From contig DMPG01000138.1 of NCBI GenBank assembly GCA_003456055.1, positions 7,247 to 13,919 of the forward strand: 6,673 nucleotides of DNA, read 5' to 3'. A model generated the notes under the pieces. That model ran no database searches. It saw nothing but the letters and a program-made list of their open reading frames with translations, and was not told the DNA's origin. Positions 1 to 6,265 of the stretch are shown here, piece by piece; within the stretch, counting starts at the first letter, position 1, and each line of letters opens with the position of its first letter. The translations under genes and the position numbers were made by a program. Source of the stretch: Bacteroidota bacterium (GTDB lineage Bacteria; Bacteroidota; Ignavibacteria; UBA10030; UBA8401).

Positions 1-242
1 TTCAATATTTCCCTTTTGAAGGCGGTTTCTCGTTCATTAAACCGCTCCAAAAAGATGGTGCACGTGAAAAAACATTTGAAGAAGCATCATCGGAAGTTTC
101 AAGTGCATTCCAGGAATTTGAAACAAAACGATTGAGCGATGAGTGGTATGATAGTCTAAAGAAAAAATATCCGGTCCTGCTCAATAAGGAATCGTTGGCA
201 AAAACATTTGCAAAAGACGTTACACCAACACAACAGCCGTAA
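1..242 (+). CDS. SurA/PpiC-type peptidyl-prolyl isomerase, C-terminal fragment (5' end outside window)
   Basis: This is the last 79 codons of a gene that enters from the left edge; the first complete codon is at base 3 and the TAA stop is 240-242. The visible part has no signal peptide and no complete parvulin domain. It reads FPFEGGFSFIKPLQ, then a long charged helix (about residues 22-57, around AFQEFETKRL and DEWYDSLKKKYPV), then a short polar tail. A helix with the pattern K-R-L-x-x-E-W-x-x-x-L-(K)3-Y-P-V is typical of the C-terminal chaperone segment that closes SurA/PpiD-like isomerases. The identification rests on that helix and on the two SurA-like genes that follow. The stop overlaps the next start by one base (TAATG), which implies translational coupling. 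The likely role is a periplasmic folding catalyst for exported proteins. Family assignment is fairly good; the exact orthologue cannot be named from a tail. Confidence 0.6.
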   Translation, partial: QYFPFEGGFSFIKPLQKDGAREKTFEEASSEVSSAFQEFETKRLSDEWYDSLKKKYPVLLNKESLAKTFAKDVTPTQQP

Positions 243-1123
243 TGGTATCACAATTGTTTTCAGAGGAGAGCGTTTTAATACGCTTTCCTCTTTTCATTAT
301 TCTTTTCACAATATTCACTGCCGGTTGCACGCAAGAGGATTCCACGGAGAATATTGTCGCCCGGGTCAACAATCAAACGTTGACCTTGGAGATGGTGCGT
401 GAGAACAGTAATGGCATTGATCAATTGACGAACGATGATATTCGGCAAATAGCCAATCGGTGGATCACGAATGAATTATTATACGGGGAAGCACAACAAC
501 GCGGATATGATGCTGCGGAACATATCCAAAGAAAAGTTTTAGAAACAAAAAAACAATTATGCATATCCGAATTGCTCGAGAATGAAGTATATTCATTGGC
601 GGAAAATTCAGTTCGGTCGGATGAGATAGCATTGTATTACCAGTCTCACAATAGTGAATTTATCTTACATGAAAATTTGGTAAAATTATCATTGGTTATT
701 TTCCAGTCTCTCGAATCGGCAAACCAGTTTCGCGAAGCTGCACTCGGTGATCAAGGGTGGAACGGTGCTGTTTCCATGTTTCGACAAAATTCCTCAAATC
801 CGATCATGTCTTTTCGCGATTCGGTCTTCTTTACACAATCGTCATTATATCCTCCTGAATTATGGAAAGTAGCAAATGCACTTGGAATGCTTGAGGTATC
901 ATTTCCCGTAAAGACAAGTGTTGGTTTTGTTGTAATGCGTTCTCTAGGGCAGTTCAAAATCGGCGCACCTTCGCCGTTGCAATATGTCGAATCGGAAATT
1001 CGATCACGCCTGACAATGGAGCTGCGACAACAACGATACCAACAGTTCATACAAACATTGCGCAACAAATACACTGTGCAATTGATGATCCCAACTCAAG
1101 ATTCATTAGCACAACACGATTAA
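242..1123 (+). CDS. Predicted SurA-like lipoprotein with degenerate parvulin domain
   Basis: The 293-residue product begins with an n-region to R14, a hydrophobic stretch FPLFIILFTIFTA (15-27) and a lipobox ending in Cys29 (TAGC), so it is probably a lipid-anchored envelope protein. Residues 36-140 follow the SurA N-terminal chaperone pattern: a short strand (IVARVNNQTLTLEMV), then helices including RWITNELLYGEAQQRG. Residues 147-236 align by layout with a parvulin domain, but its signatures are missing. The usual H-I-L strand reads LSLVIF, the GGDLG loop is not recognisable, and the F-G-Y-H-I-I end reads VGFVVM with no histidine. A C-terminal helix (245-276) completes the SurA-like order. 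I infer a chaperone without isomerase activity that works with its neighbours. The start is set by the TAATG overlap with the upstream gene; no Shine-Dalgarno site precedes it. An AGAGGAGAG stretch at 262-270 lies inside the gene. SurA-like order is well supported, loss of activity moderately so. Confidence 0.75.
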   Translation: MVSQLFSEESVLIRFPLFIILFTIFTAGCTQEDSTENIVARVNNQTLTLEMVRENSNGIDQLTNDDIRQIANRWITNELLYGEAQQRGYDAAEHIQRKVLETKKQLCISELLENEVYSLAENSVRSDEIALYYQSHNSEFILHENLVKLSLVIFQSLESANQFREAALGDQGWNGAVSMFRQNSSNPIMSFRDSVFFTQSSLYPPELWKVANALGMLEVSFPVKTSVGFVVMRSLGQFKIGAPSPLQYVESEIRSRLTMELRQQRYQQFIQTLRNKYTVQLMIPTQDSLAQHD

Positions 1124-1127
1124 TATT

Positions 1128-2390
1128 ATGAAAACCATTTTATTTGCCTTGCTTTTCGTTTCGCTGACCGTTGCACAAAACTCTTTGGATAGAATCATTG
1201 CGGTTGTCGATAGAGAGGTCATCACTGAATCCGATCTTAATTTTACCGTTCAACAACTTGCCGTACAAAACAGAGTCGACCCCACATCAAAGGAACTTAG
1301 AGACCGTGTGCTGGACGGAATGATAAATGATAAACTTGTCCTTGCTCAAGCGATTGAAGATAGTATTATTGTTTCAGATGAAGAGGTCACAGAACGGTTG
1401 GAGCAGCAAATATCAAAAATGATGTACCAGATCGGCGGCCAGCAAAAGATGGAAGAAATGTACGGGATGACCGTGAACAGGATGAAACGCGATTTTCAAT
1501 TTCGCGAGTTAGTGCGCAAACAAATGCTTGTCCAAAAAATTCAGCAGCAGCGGCAGGCTCAATTGACTGTCTCCCGCCGTGAAGTGGAGGATTTTTTCAA
1601 TACATACAAAGACAGTATTCCAAAAATACCAAGGGAATTTGATTTAAGTCATATCTATATCGAACCAAAACCAGATTCATCCGTTCTGCAATTACTATTG
1701 ATGAAAGCGCAACAAATAGCGGACAGTGTCAAAGTCGGTGGTGACTTTTCAGATTTTGCAAAACGGTATTCCAGCGATGGGTCAGCATCTCAAGGAGGCG
1801 ATCTTGGATTTGCTCGACGAGGTTCTTTTGTAAAAGAATTTGAAGAAGTCGCTTTCACTCTTACCGTAGGAGAAATTTCAAAACCGGTGAAGACACAGTT
1901 CGGTTATCACATTATCCAGCTTGTTGAGCGCCGCGGTGATGCAGTACGCACTCGTCATATCCTCTTCCCTGTTCAAGTATCACAGACCAATGATGATTCC
2001 ACAATCGCACAACTCAATCGTGTTCGGCAACAAGCGTTGCTCGGTGAAAATTTCGGTGTGTTAGCTCGAAAATATTCGGAAGACAACGACACAAAGGATA
2101 TCGGCGGAGATCTGGGCAAGGTGGCGATCGATCAACTCGATCCTGCCTACGAGGATTTTGTAAAATCAGCAAAAACGGGAGACATCAGCGAACCAAGAAA
2201 ATTAACGGTCCAAAATAAATATGGGTATCATATTATCTTTGTTCGATCAATCACCGAGGAACATATGATCAATCTTGCCGGCGATTTTAAACGGTTAGAA
2301 CAATTAGCGTTGCAATTCAAACTCAGTCAAAAATACGAACAGTGGGTGGAAAATCTTCGGAAAACAATTTATTGGGAAAAAAAATTGTAA
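1128..2390 (+). CDS. surA: SurA-family periplasmic chaperone / peptidyl-prolyl cis-trans isomerase
   Basis: The 420-residue product has a type I signal peptide (MKTILFALLFVSLTVA, likely cut before Gln17). It then has the SurA N-terminal chaperone domain (about 20-165), with IIAVVDREVITESDL and the helix RVLDGMINDKLVLAQA. Two complete parvulin domains follow. The first (about 171-269) has SHI 174-176, GGDLG 223-227 and FGYHII 258-263. The second (about 274-374) has RHIL 276-279, GGDLG 326-330 and YGYHII 365-370. A C-terminal helix ending near WVENLRKTIYWE matches the closing strand/helix of the family. The length is close to E. coli SurA (428 aa). By family knowledge it escorts unfolded outer-membrane proteins through the periplasm to the BAM complex and isomerises Xaa-Pro bonds. 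Both parvulin domains keep their key motifs, unlike E. coli SurA, where only the second is strongly active. The gene starts 4 nt after the previous stop without a clear Shine-Dalgarno site, so coupling is likely. Confidence 0.93.
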   Translation: MKTILFALLFVSLTVAQNSLDRIIAVVDREVITESDLNFTVQQLAVQNRVDPTSKELRDRVLDGMINDKLVLAQAIEDSIIVSDEEVTERLEQQISKMMYQIGGQQKMEEMYGMTVNRMKRDFQFRELVRKQMLVQKIQQQRQAQLTVSRREVEDFFNTYKDSIPKIPREFDLSHIYIEPKPDSSVLQLLLMKAQQIADSVKVGGDFSDFAKRYSSDGSASQGGDLGFARRGSFVKEFEEVAFTLTVGEISKPVKTQFGYHIIQLVERRGDAVRTRHILFPVQVSQTNDDSTIAQLNRVRQQALLGENFGVLARKYSEDNDTKDIGGDLGKVAIDQLDPAYEDFVKSAKTGDISEPRKLTVQNKYGYHIIFVRSITEEHMINLAGDFKRLEQLALQFKLSQKYEQWVENLRKTIYWEKKL

Positions 2391-2413
2391 CTCATTTCAA
2401 ATTTCATTATACT
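2385..2413 (+). promoter_or_regulatory. Candidate sigma-70-type promoter for rpsT
   Basis: TTGTAA (2385-2390, 4 of 6 matches to TTGACA) and TATACT (2408-2413, 5 of 6 matches to TATAAT) are separated by 17 nt. They lie about 45-70 nt upstream of the rpsT start, in the AT-rich gap after surA. The -35 hexamer overlaps the last bases of surA. Such matches are common in AT-rich DNA, and FCB bacteria often use a different promoter consensus, so this is only a candidate. I see no terminator between surA and rpsT, so read-through from the chaperone operon is also possible. Confidence 0.35.
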
Positions 2414-2445
2414 TATTCACATTTTTACAGCAATAATTTACCATC

Positions 2446-2451
2446 GGAGGG
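2446..2451 (+). promoter_or_regulatory. Strong Shine-Dalgarno site of rpsT
   Basis: GGAGGG lies 5 nt before the ATG at 2457 and fixes the rpsT start. It is the clearest ribosome binding site in the window. Most other genes here have weak sites or none, which fits high expression of a ribosomal protein. Confidence 0.85.
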
Positions 2452-2456
2452 AAACA

Positions 2457-2711
2457 ATGGCACAACATAAATCAGCAATCAAACGTATCCGCACAAACGA
2501 ACGCCGTGCAAAACGCAATGTCGCAGAGAAATCAACAATGAAAACGATGTTAAAGAAAGTGCGTTCGGCAGAGAAACAAGAGACTGCGGCTTCGTTATTG
2601 AAGGAAACGGTTTCGTTCCTTGATAAACTTGCGGGGAAAAAAGTGATCCATGCCAACAAGGCTGCAAATCTGAAATCAAAATTGACAAAACTCGTCAGCA
2701 AATTAAAATAA
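2457..2711 (+). CDS. rpsT: 30S ribosomal protein S20
   Basis: The 84-residue, very basic product starts MAQHKSAIKRIRTNERRAKRN, the hallmark N-terminus of S20. It continues with long Lys/Arg/Ala-rich helices and a C-terminal part around AGKKVIHANKAANLKSKLTKL, matching the H-x-N-x-A-x-x-x-K-S-x-L signature of the family. The usual length is 85-90 aa, so the gene is complete. S20 binds 16S rRNA early in assembly of the small subunit. The start is fixed by the GGAGGG site 5 nt upstream, and the gene is followed 17 nt after its stop by a strong terminator hairpin. With a candidate promoter just upstream, it is probably a single-gene transcription unit, although read-through from surA cannot be excluded. 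Confidence 0.97.
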   Translation: MAQHKSAIKRIRTNERRAKRNVAEKSTMKTMLKKVRSAEKQETAASLLKETVSFLDKLAGKKVIHANKAANLKSKLTKLVSKLK

Positions 2712-2728
2712 CTATCTGTTCGTACAGT

Positions 2729-2762
2729 AAAAAACCTTGTCTTTAGCTTGACAAGGTTTTTT
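2729..2762. terminator. Bidirectional rho-independent terminator between rpsT and the TPR gene
   Basis: A perfect 13-bp inverted repeat (AAAAAACCTTGTC at 2729-2741 and its complement at 2750-2762) surrounds an 8-nt loop. The outer A:T pairs give six U residues after the GC-containing stem on either strand, so it can end rpsT (plus, stop 2711) and the TPR gene (minus, stop codon at 2767-2769, only 4 nt away). Confidence 0.93.
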
Positions 2763-2766
2763 ATTT

Positions 2767-3888
2767 TTAAATCAAACCGTCTTTTTCCATTTGAAGTTGC
2801 TGCAGTTCTCTAATTCGTTTTTGAAACTCTCCCCCTTTTGCCGGTTGTGAGAACATGAGAATTTCATACGCCTGAATTGCTGCGCGAAGTTCTCCCTGTG
2901 ATGCATATATTTCTGCAAGGGTCGGAGTCACTGCATCTGTTTCATACACTTGATCATCTTGCGATGCTTCTGGAAGTGTAGTGTTCGATTGATAATTTTC
3001 CTGCGGGATAATTTTTTCTGCTGACTGTAGTTTTTCCGCAAGAGTATCTAAATCTGATTGTTGTTTAATTTCATCCTTTGTATGTATTTCTTCCTCACCC
3101 AATTCCTCAAAAAGTTGAGCTTGTTCCGGAGATGAGAATACCGGTTCCGGTTCAACATGAACCTCGGGTTTTATTCTTGTCGTTTCAAATTTTGTATTGG
3201 TAAAAATTGCCGGATCGATGTCTCTCGATGTTGTAATAACCTGTTCAGGTTTCGTGTCGTTCAGATAATCATCTAATTTGTATTCTGTATTTATGCTAAT
3301 ACGATGTTGGTTTTTCGCAAAATATTCGTCGAATGAGGGGAACGGAATGTGGCTTTTAGTTTTCTCATAGTCTTCAAGAGGATTAACTGAAGATTGAACG
3401 ATCGGCTTTTCATCGATGGTTTCCAAAGACTCTTCCGTCGTTCCAGAAAATTGATGTTCGGTTCCACTAGATAATGGGGGTTGATCCTGGGTAATTGGTT
3501 CCTGAATCGGTTTCTGTTGATCATCCGTTGACGATGAAGACGGTGAAAAATAATTTTCATCTGTTGTTCTGGTCGACTCATCGGATTTATTCGGAACTGA
3601 CTGAAGCAATTTTACAACGGTTTGATTGAATGGCGAAAGTTCTAACGCTTTTTCAAATGCGCTGATCGCTTTTGAAAATTCTTTTAATGCAAGATGTGCT
3701 TTCCCTAATACAATATACCCCGCGTAGTAATTCGGGAAATATTTTATTCCTTCTTCCGATAATTTTAATGCTTCCAATGACTGCTCTTTGCCAATATATA
3801 AGTCAGCTAGACGAGCAAAAAGCGGAGAGTGCGGGTTATCAGCCATTTTTAAAGCAAGAAACTCTATGTCAAATTCTTCAAATTCCAT
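2767..3888 (-). CDS. TPR protein with N- and C-terminal repeats joined by a long acidic linker
   Basis: The 373-residue product has no signal peptide or membrane segment, so it is probably cytoplasmic. Residues about 21-87 form two TPR units: FARLADLYIGKEQSLEALKL followed by a second with YYAGYIVLGKAHLALKEFSKAI, ending in the typical A-L-E-L-S-P. Residues about 98-315 are a low-complexity linker rich in Ser, Thr, Pro, Gln, Asp and Glu, likely disordered. Residues 321-365 hold a further TPR-like hairpin (TPTLAEIYASQGELRAAIQA) and a short basic helix with QKRIRELQQLQ. TPRs bind protein partners; no enzyme motif is visible, so the function is unknown. It converges on rpsT and is divergent from a small glycosyltransferase. 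The ATG at 3886-3888 has no clear Shine-Dalgarno site. Met15 is an alternative start, but the residues before it are plausible, so I keep the longer form. Confidence 0.8.
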   Translation of the reverse strand: MEFEEFDIEFLALKMADNPHSPLFARLADLYIGKEQSLEALKLSEEGIKYFPNYYAGYIVLGKAHLALKEFSKAISAFEKALELSPFNQTVVKLLQSVPNKSDESTRTTDENYFSPSSSSTDDQQKPIQEPITQDQPPLSSGTEHQFSGTTEESLETIDEKPIVQSSVNPLEDYEKTKSHIPFPSFDEYFAKNQHRISINTEYKLDDYLNDTKPEQVITTSRDIDPAIFTNTKFETTRIKPEVHVEPEPVFSSPEQAQLFEELGEEEIHTKDEIKQQSDLDTLAEKLQSAEKIIPQENYQSNTTLPEASQDDQVYETDAVTPTLAEIYASQGELRAAIQAYEILMFSQPAKGGEFQKRIRELQQLQMEKDGLI

Positions 3889-3993
3889 AATGAGTTTAAA
3901 ATAGTTTAGAATAACGTGAATTGCAAGAAAGGTTTGGTTTTCTTTGTTTTGTTTTGTACTCTAAACGGAGGTATTTACAGAAAGAGAGATATT
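3889..3993. other. Divergent intergenic spacer with G/T-rich tract
   Basis: This spacer of about 105 bp separates the minus-strand TPR gene from the plus-strand glycosyltransferase and must hold promoters for both if each has its own. It contains an almost pure G/T stretch at 3931-3957 (one C) with repeated TTTG/TTTTG units. A GGAGGT Shine-Dalgarno-like site lies at 3967-3972, about 21 nt before the preferred start, which is too far for normal use. No convincing -35/-10 pair was found on either strand. Confidence 0.45.
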
Positions 3994-4647
3994 ATGCTTG
4001 AAAAGCTGTCTGTTATCATTATCAATTTCCAAACGCCTAATCTACTTAAAAATGCTGTGGATTCCTTCCGAGTATTCTATCCTACAATAGATTTGTTGAT
4101 TGTGGACAATGGATCAAAGGATAACTCACTTGCCGTTATCAACAACTTGATAGAAAAACACCAAACTTCTACAACTCTTTTAGCCTTTCCGAAAAACATT
4201 TTCCATGGTCCTGCAATGCATGCAGCAATTCAAAAAGTCACTAAAGAATACATCTTTTTATTGGATAGCGACACCGAAACAATAAAAGGTTTGTTTTTAG
4301 AGAAAATGCTGGAATTAGCTCAAACAAATGAAAAGACCTATTCTGTTGGGCGATTAGATACTGTCGACAAAAGGGGTTTTTTAACCAATGGAAAAGGGAT
4401 CCCGGCGGTACGAACAGCCTATATGATGATAAACAGAAAATATTATCATCGGTTTCATCCGTTTGAGCATCATGGTCTTCCTACATTAAAAAATTTTACC
4501 GATGCTCATCAATTAGGATTTAAATTTCTAAATTTTCCAATCGAAAATTACATTAACCATCTCGGACGAGGAACAGCAGCGAAATTTGGTTACAATCTTG
4601 GCATAAAAAGTAAAATCGATTTTATATTGCACAAGCTGGGACTATAA
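3994..4647 (+). CDS. Small family-2 (GT-A fold) glycosyltransferase
   Basis: Read from the ATG at 3994, the 217-residue product has the GT2 nucleotide-sugar fold. It has strand LSVIIINFQTP (5-15), LLIVDNGSKDNS (34-45) with the Asp that contacts the nucleotide, then YIFLLDSDTE (86-95), whose DSD (91-93) is the metal-binding DxD motif. Later, HLGRGTAAKFG (189-199) resembles the conserved C-terminal H-x-x-x-G-T segment of small GT2 enzymes. No membrane segments are visible. It probably adds one sugar to a surface glycan or lipid carrier; donor and acceptor cannot be told. The frame is open back to a GTG at 3916, which would add a hydrophobic leader (KGLVFFVLFCTL). I prefer 3994 because the GT2 fold begins there and GAGAG lies 5 nt upstream. 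It stands alone on this strand, not next to a sugar-nucleotide gene. Confidence 0.85.
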   Translation: MLEKLSVIIINFQTPNLLKNAVDSFRVFYPTIDLLIVDNGSKDNSLAVINNLIEKHQTSTTLLAFPKNIFHGPAMHAAIQKVTKEYIFLLDSDTETIKGLFLEKMLELAQTNEKTYSVGRLDTVDKRGFLTNGKGIPAVRTAYMMINRKYYHRFHPFEHHGLPTLKNFTDAHQLGFKFLNFPIENYINHLGRGTAAKFGYNLGIKSKIDFILHKLGL

Positions 4648-4666
4648 AAGTTTGATGATATTTTTA

Positions 4667-4701
4667 AAAACCAAAGCCGACTTTACGCCGGCTTTGGTTT
4701 T
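4667..4701. terminator. Bidirectional rho-independent terminator between two convergent glycosyltransferase genes
   Basis: A 13-bp perfect inverted repeat (AAAACCAAAGCCG at 4667-4679, complement at 4689-4701) encloses a 9-nt loop. Read on the plus strand the stem ends in four T; on the minus strand it ends in five. It sits 19 nt after the stop of the small GT2 gene and 18 nt after the stop of the minus-strand gene, so it can serve both. Confidence 0.88.
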
Positions 4702-4719
4702 ACTGATACCTAATAATGT

Positions 4720-6219
4720 TTAGACAGCTAACGGCTCAACAGCCAAATTCATTCGTGCTATTTTTATCCGGCGCGCTTCAAGAACTTGCTGCACAGAAAG
4801 CAACGCAACAAATCCGTACCCGGCAGTAAAGAGCAATTGGAACGGAACAGCGGCAAACTCTAAATAATACAGAGACGATAGAACACCGAAGAAACAATAC
4901 AACGCAAGCATCACTTCCACAATAACCATCCAGCTAAATTTGATTGGAACATATTTTTTATCGTTCCACGATTGTTTCTTTCCTTCAATACCATATTTCG
5001 GTGTGCGGACAAATTCACTTTTTCGCTTGAATAATCCTTCGAGCACCGCTTTACTGTTGTTCACTGCAAATCCCATGCTGCCAGCCATGAACACGGGAAA
5101 TAACATGATCCGTTTTCGCCAGTCTGCATAAATATCTTTTTGAGAATAAAGATAGAATAAGAACGAACCAATGAATGCAAGAACGAACACCGACATAAAA
5201 TCAAAGTACGCATCGAATTGTCCGCCATGTTTAATGAACGTCAGCGGAACATTCAAAATGCTTGCAAGAATAATGAACGGAAATACGATGTTGTTGGTTA
5301 AATGAAATGTGCTGTGAAATTTTATTCTGAACGGAATATTCGATTTCCATACCATCGGAAGGAGTTTGCGTGCTGTCTCAATTGCACCTTTCGTCCAGCG
5401 GAATTGCTGTGACTTCAATGCATTGATCTCCGCTGGAAGTTCTGCCGGAGAGGTTACATCGAGGAGAAACTTGAATTTCCAACCTTTTAACTGAGAACGA
5501 TAGCTCAAATCTAGATCTTCTGTTAACGTATCAGCCTGCCAGTTTCCTGCATCAATAATGGTAGATTTTCTCCACACGCCGCCGGTACCGTTAAAATTGA
5601 TGAAATACCCTGCTTTGTTTCGTATGTTTTGTTCTATTACGAAATGTCCATCCAGCGCCATTGCTTGAGTCCGGGTCATTAATGAATAATCACCGTTCAA
5701 ATGTTCCCAACGAGTCTGCACCATTCCAATTTTTTCATCCTGAAAGAAATACGGGATTGTTTTTCGCAAAAACTCGGGTTTGGGAATGAAGTCAGCATCG
5801 AAGATCGCGATAAATTCACCCTTTGCGGTCACTAAACCTTCCTTCAATGCGCCTGCTTTGAATCCTTGACGATTTGAACGGCGGACATGATGAATATTGT
5901 ACCCTTGCGCTTGTTTTTCGCGCACGATGCTGGCAACAAGATCAACTGTTTCGTCTGTAGAATCATCAAGAACCTGTATCTCAAGCTTATCATTCGGATA
6001 TTCAATAACGCAAGAGGCATCGATCAATCGACGGACCACATACATTTCATTGAAAATCGGAAGTTGAATGGTCACCATTGGCGTTTCTGTTAACGGAAAA
6101 TCGCCTTCAACTTCATTGCGATGGCGATAATAGTGATAGACCATGACAAAACCGTGTGCGCCGAAAATAAAAAGAATGCTAAGACAGATGATGTACGAAA
6201 TGAGTATGAATTGTTCCAT
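4720..6219 (-). CDS. Membrane-embedded processive family-2 glycosyltransferase (cellulose synthase / CslA-like)
   Basis: The 499-residue product has one N-terminal membrane helix (about 5-29), a cytoplasmic GT2 domain (about 47-290) and about five C-terminal membrane helices (around 305-327, 341-358, 371-387, 428-450, 459-478). The complete D,D,D,QxxRW signature of processive beta-glycosyltransferases is present: DDSTD 85-89, DAD 141-143, TED 233-235 and QQFRW 271-275. The NFNGTGGVWR segment (208-217) also fits. It resembles plant CslA-like mannan synthases and bacterial 'cellulose synthase family' proteins more than BcsA, since it has no PilZ domain and is much shorter. The likely reaction is polymerisation of a beta-linked polysaccharide from a nucleotide sugar, with export through its own channel; the sugar is not determined. 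It follows lptE by 46 nt on the same strand, suggesting an operon. No Shine-Dalgarno site is evident before the ATG. Confidence 0.9.
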   Translation of the reverse strand: MEQFILISYIICLSILFIFGAHGFVMVYHYYRHRNEVEGDFPLTETPMVTIQLPIFNEMYVVRRLIDASCVIEYPNDKLEIQVLDDSTDETVDLVASIVREKQAQGYNIHHVRRSNRQGFKAGALKEGLVTAKGEFIAIFDADFIPKPEFLRKTIPYFFQDEKIGMVQTRWEHLNGDYSLMTRTQAMALDGHFVIEQNIRNKAGYFINFNGTGGVWRKSTIIDAGNWQADTLTEDLDLSYRSQLKGWKFKFLLDVTSPAELPAEINALKSQQFRWTKGAIETARKLLPMVWKSNIPFRIKFHSTFHLTNNIVFPFIILASILNVPLTFIKHGGQFDAYFDFMSVFVLAFIGSFLFYLYSQKDIYADWRKRIMLFPVFMAGSMGFAVNNSKAVLEGLFKRKSEFVRTPKYGIEGKKQSWNDKKYVPIKFSWMVIVEVMLALYCFFGVLSSLYYLEFAAVPFQLLFTAGYGFVALLSVQQVLEARRIKIARMNLAVEPLAV

Positions 6220-6265
6220 AATAGTAATTGATTAAGGTTAAGTTATAAAGTGTTCATGATGCTTA

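Noticed and set aside
208..402. Open frame of 64 codons on the plus strand overlapping the chaperone junction
   Set aside because: It overlaps two well-supported genes in another frame and its translation resembles no protein family.
751..1074. 107-codon minus-strand frame opposite the SurA-like lipoprotein
   Set aside because: It lies wholly antisense to a gene with clear signal-peptide and domain features, with no start signal or recognisable motif.
2438..2701. Minus-strand frames opposite rpsT
   Set aside because: They are antisense to the unmistakable S20 gene; the composition simply mirrors its lysine-rich codons.
3291..3581. 96-codon minus-strand frame inside the TPR gene
   Set aside because: It is an alternative frame of the low-complexity linker, with no start signal and no recognisable fold.
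3672..3890. 72-codon plus-strand frame opposite the start of the TPR gene, with a hydrophobic stretch
   Set aside because: It is antisense to the conserved TPR repeats; the hydrophobic run comes from the complement of lysine/glutamate codons.
3916..3993. GTG start giving the small glycosyltransferase 26 more residues
   Set aside because: The GT2 fold starts at the ATG at 3994, which has GAGAG 5 nt upstream; a hydrophobic leader is not expected for this enzyme type. Not fully excluded.
6220..6265. Possible promoter or terminator in the gap between lptE and the large glycosyltransferase
   Set aside because: The 46-nt AT-rich gap shows no hairpin with a T-run and no convincing promoter hexamers.
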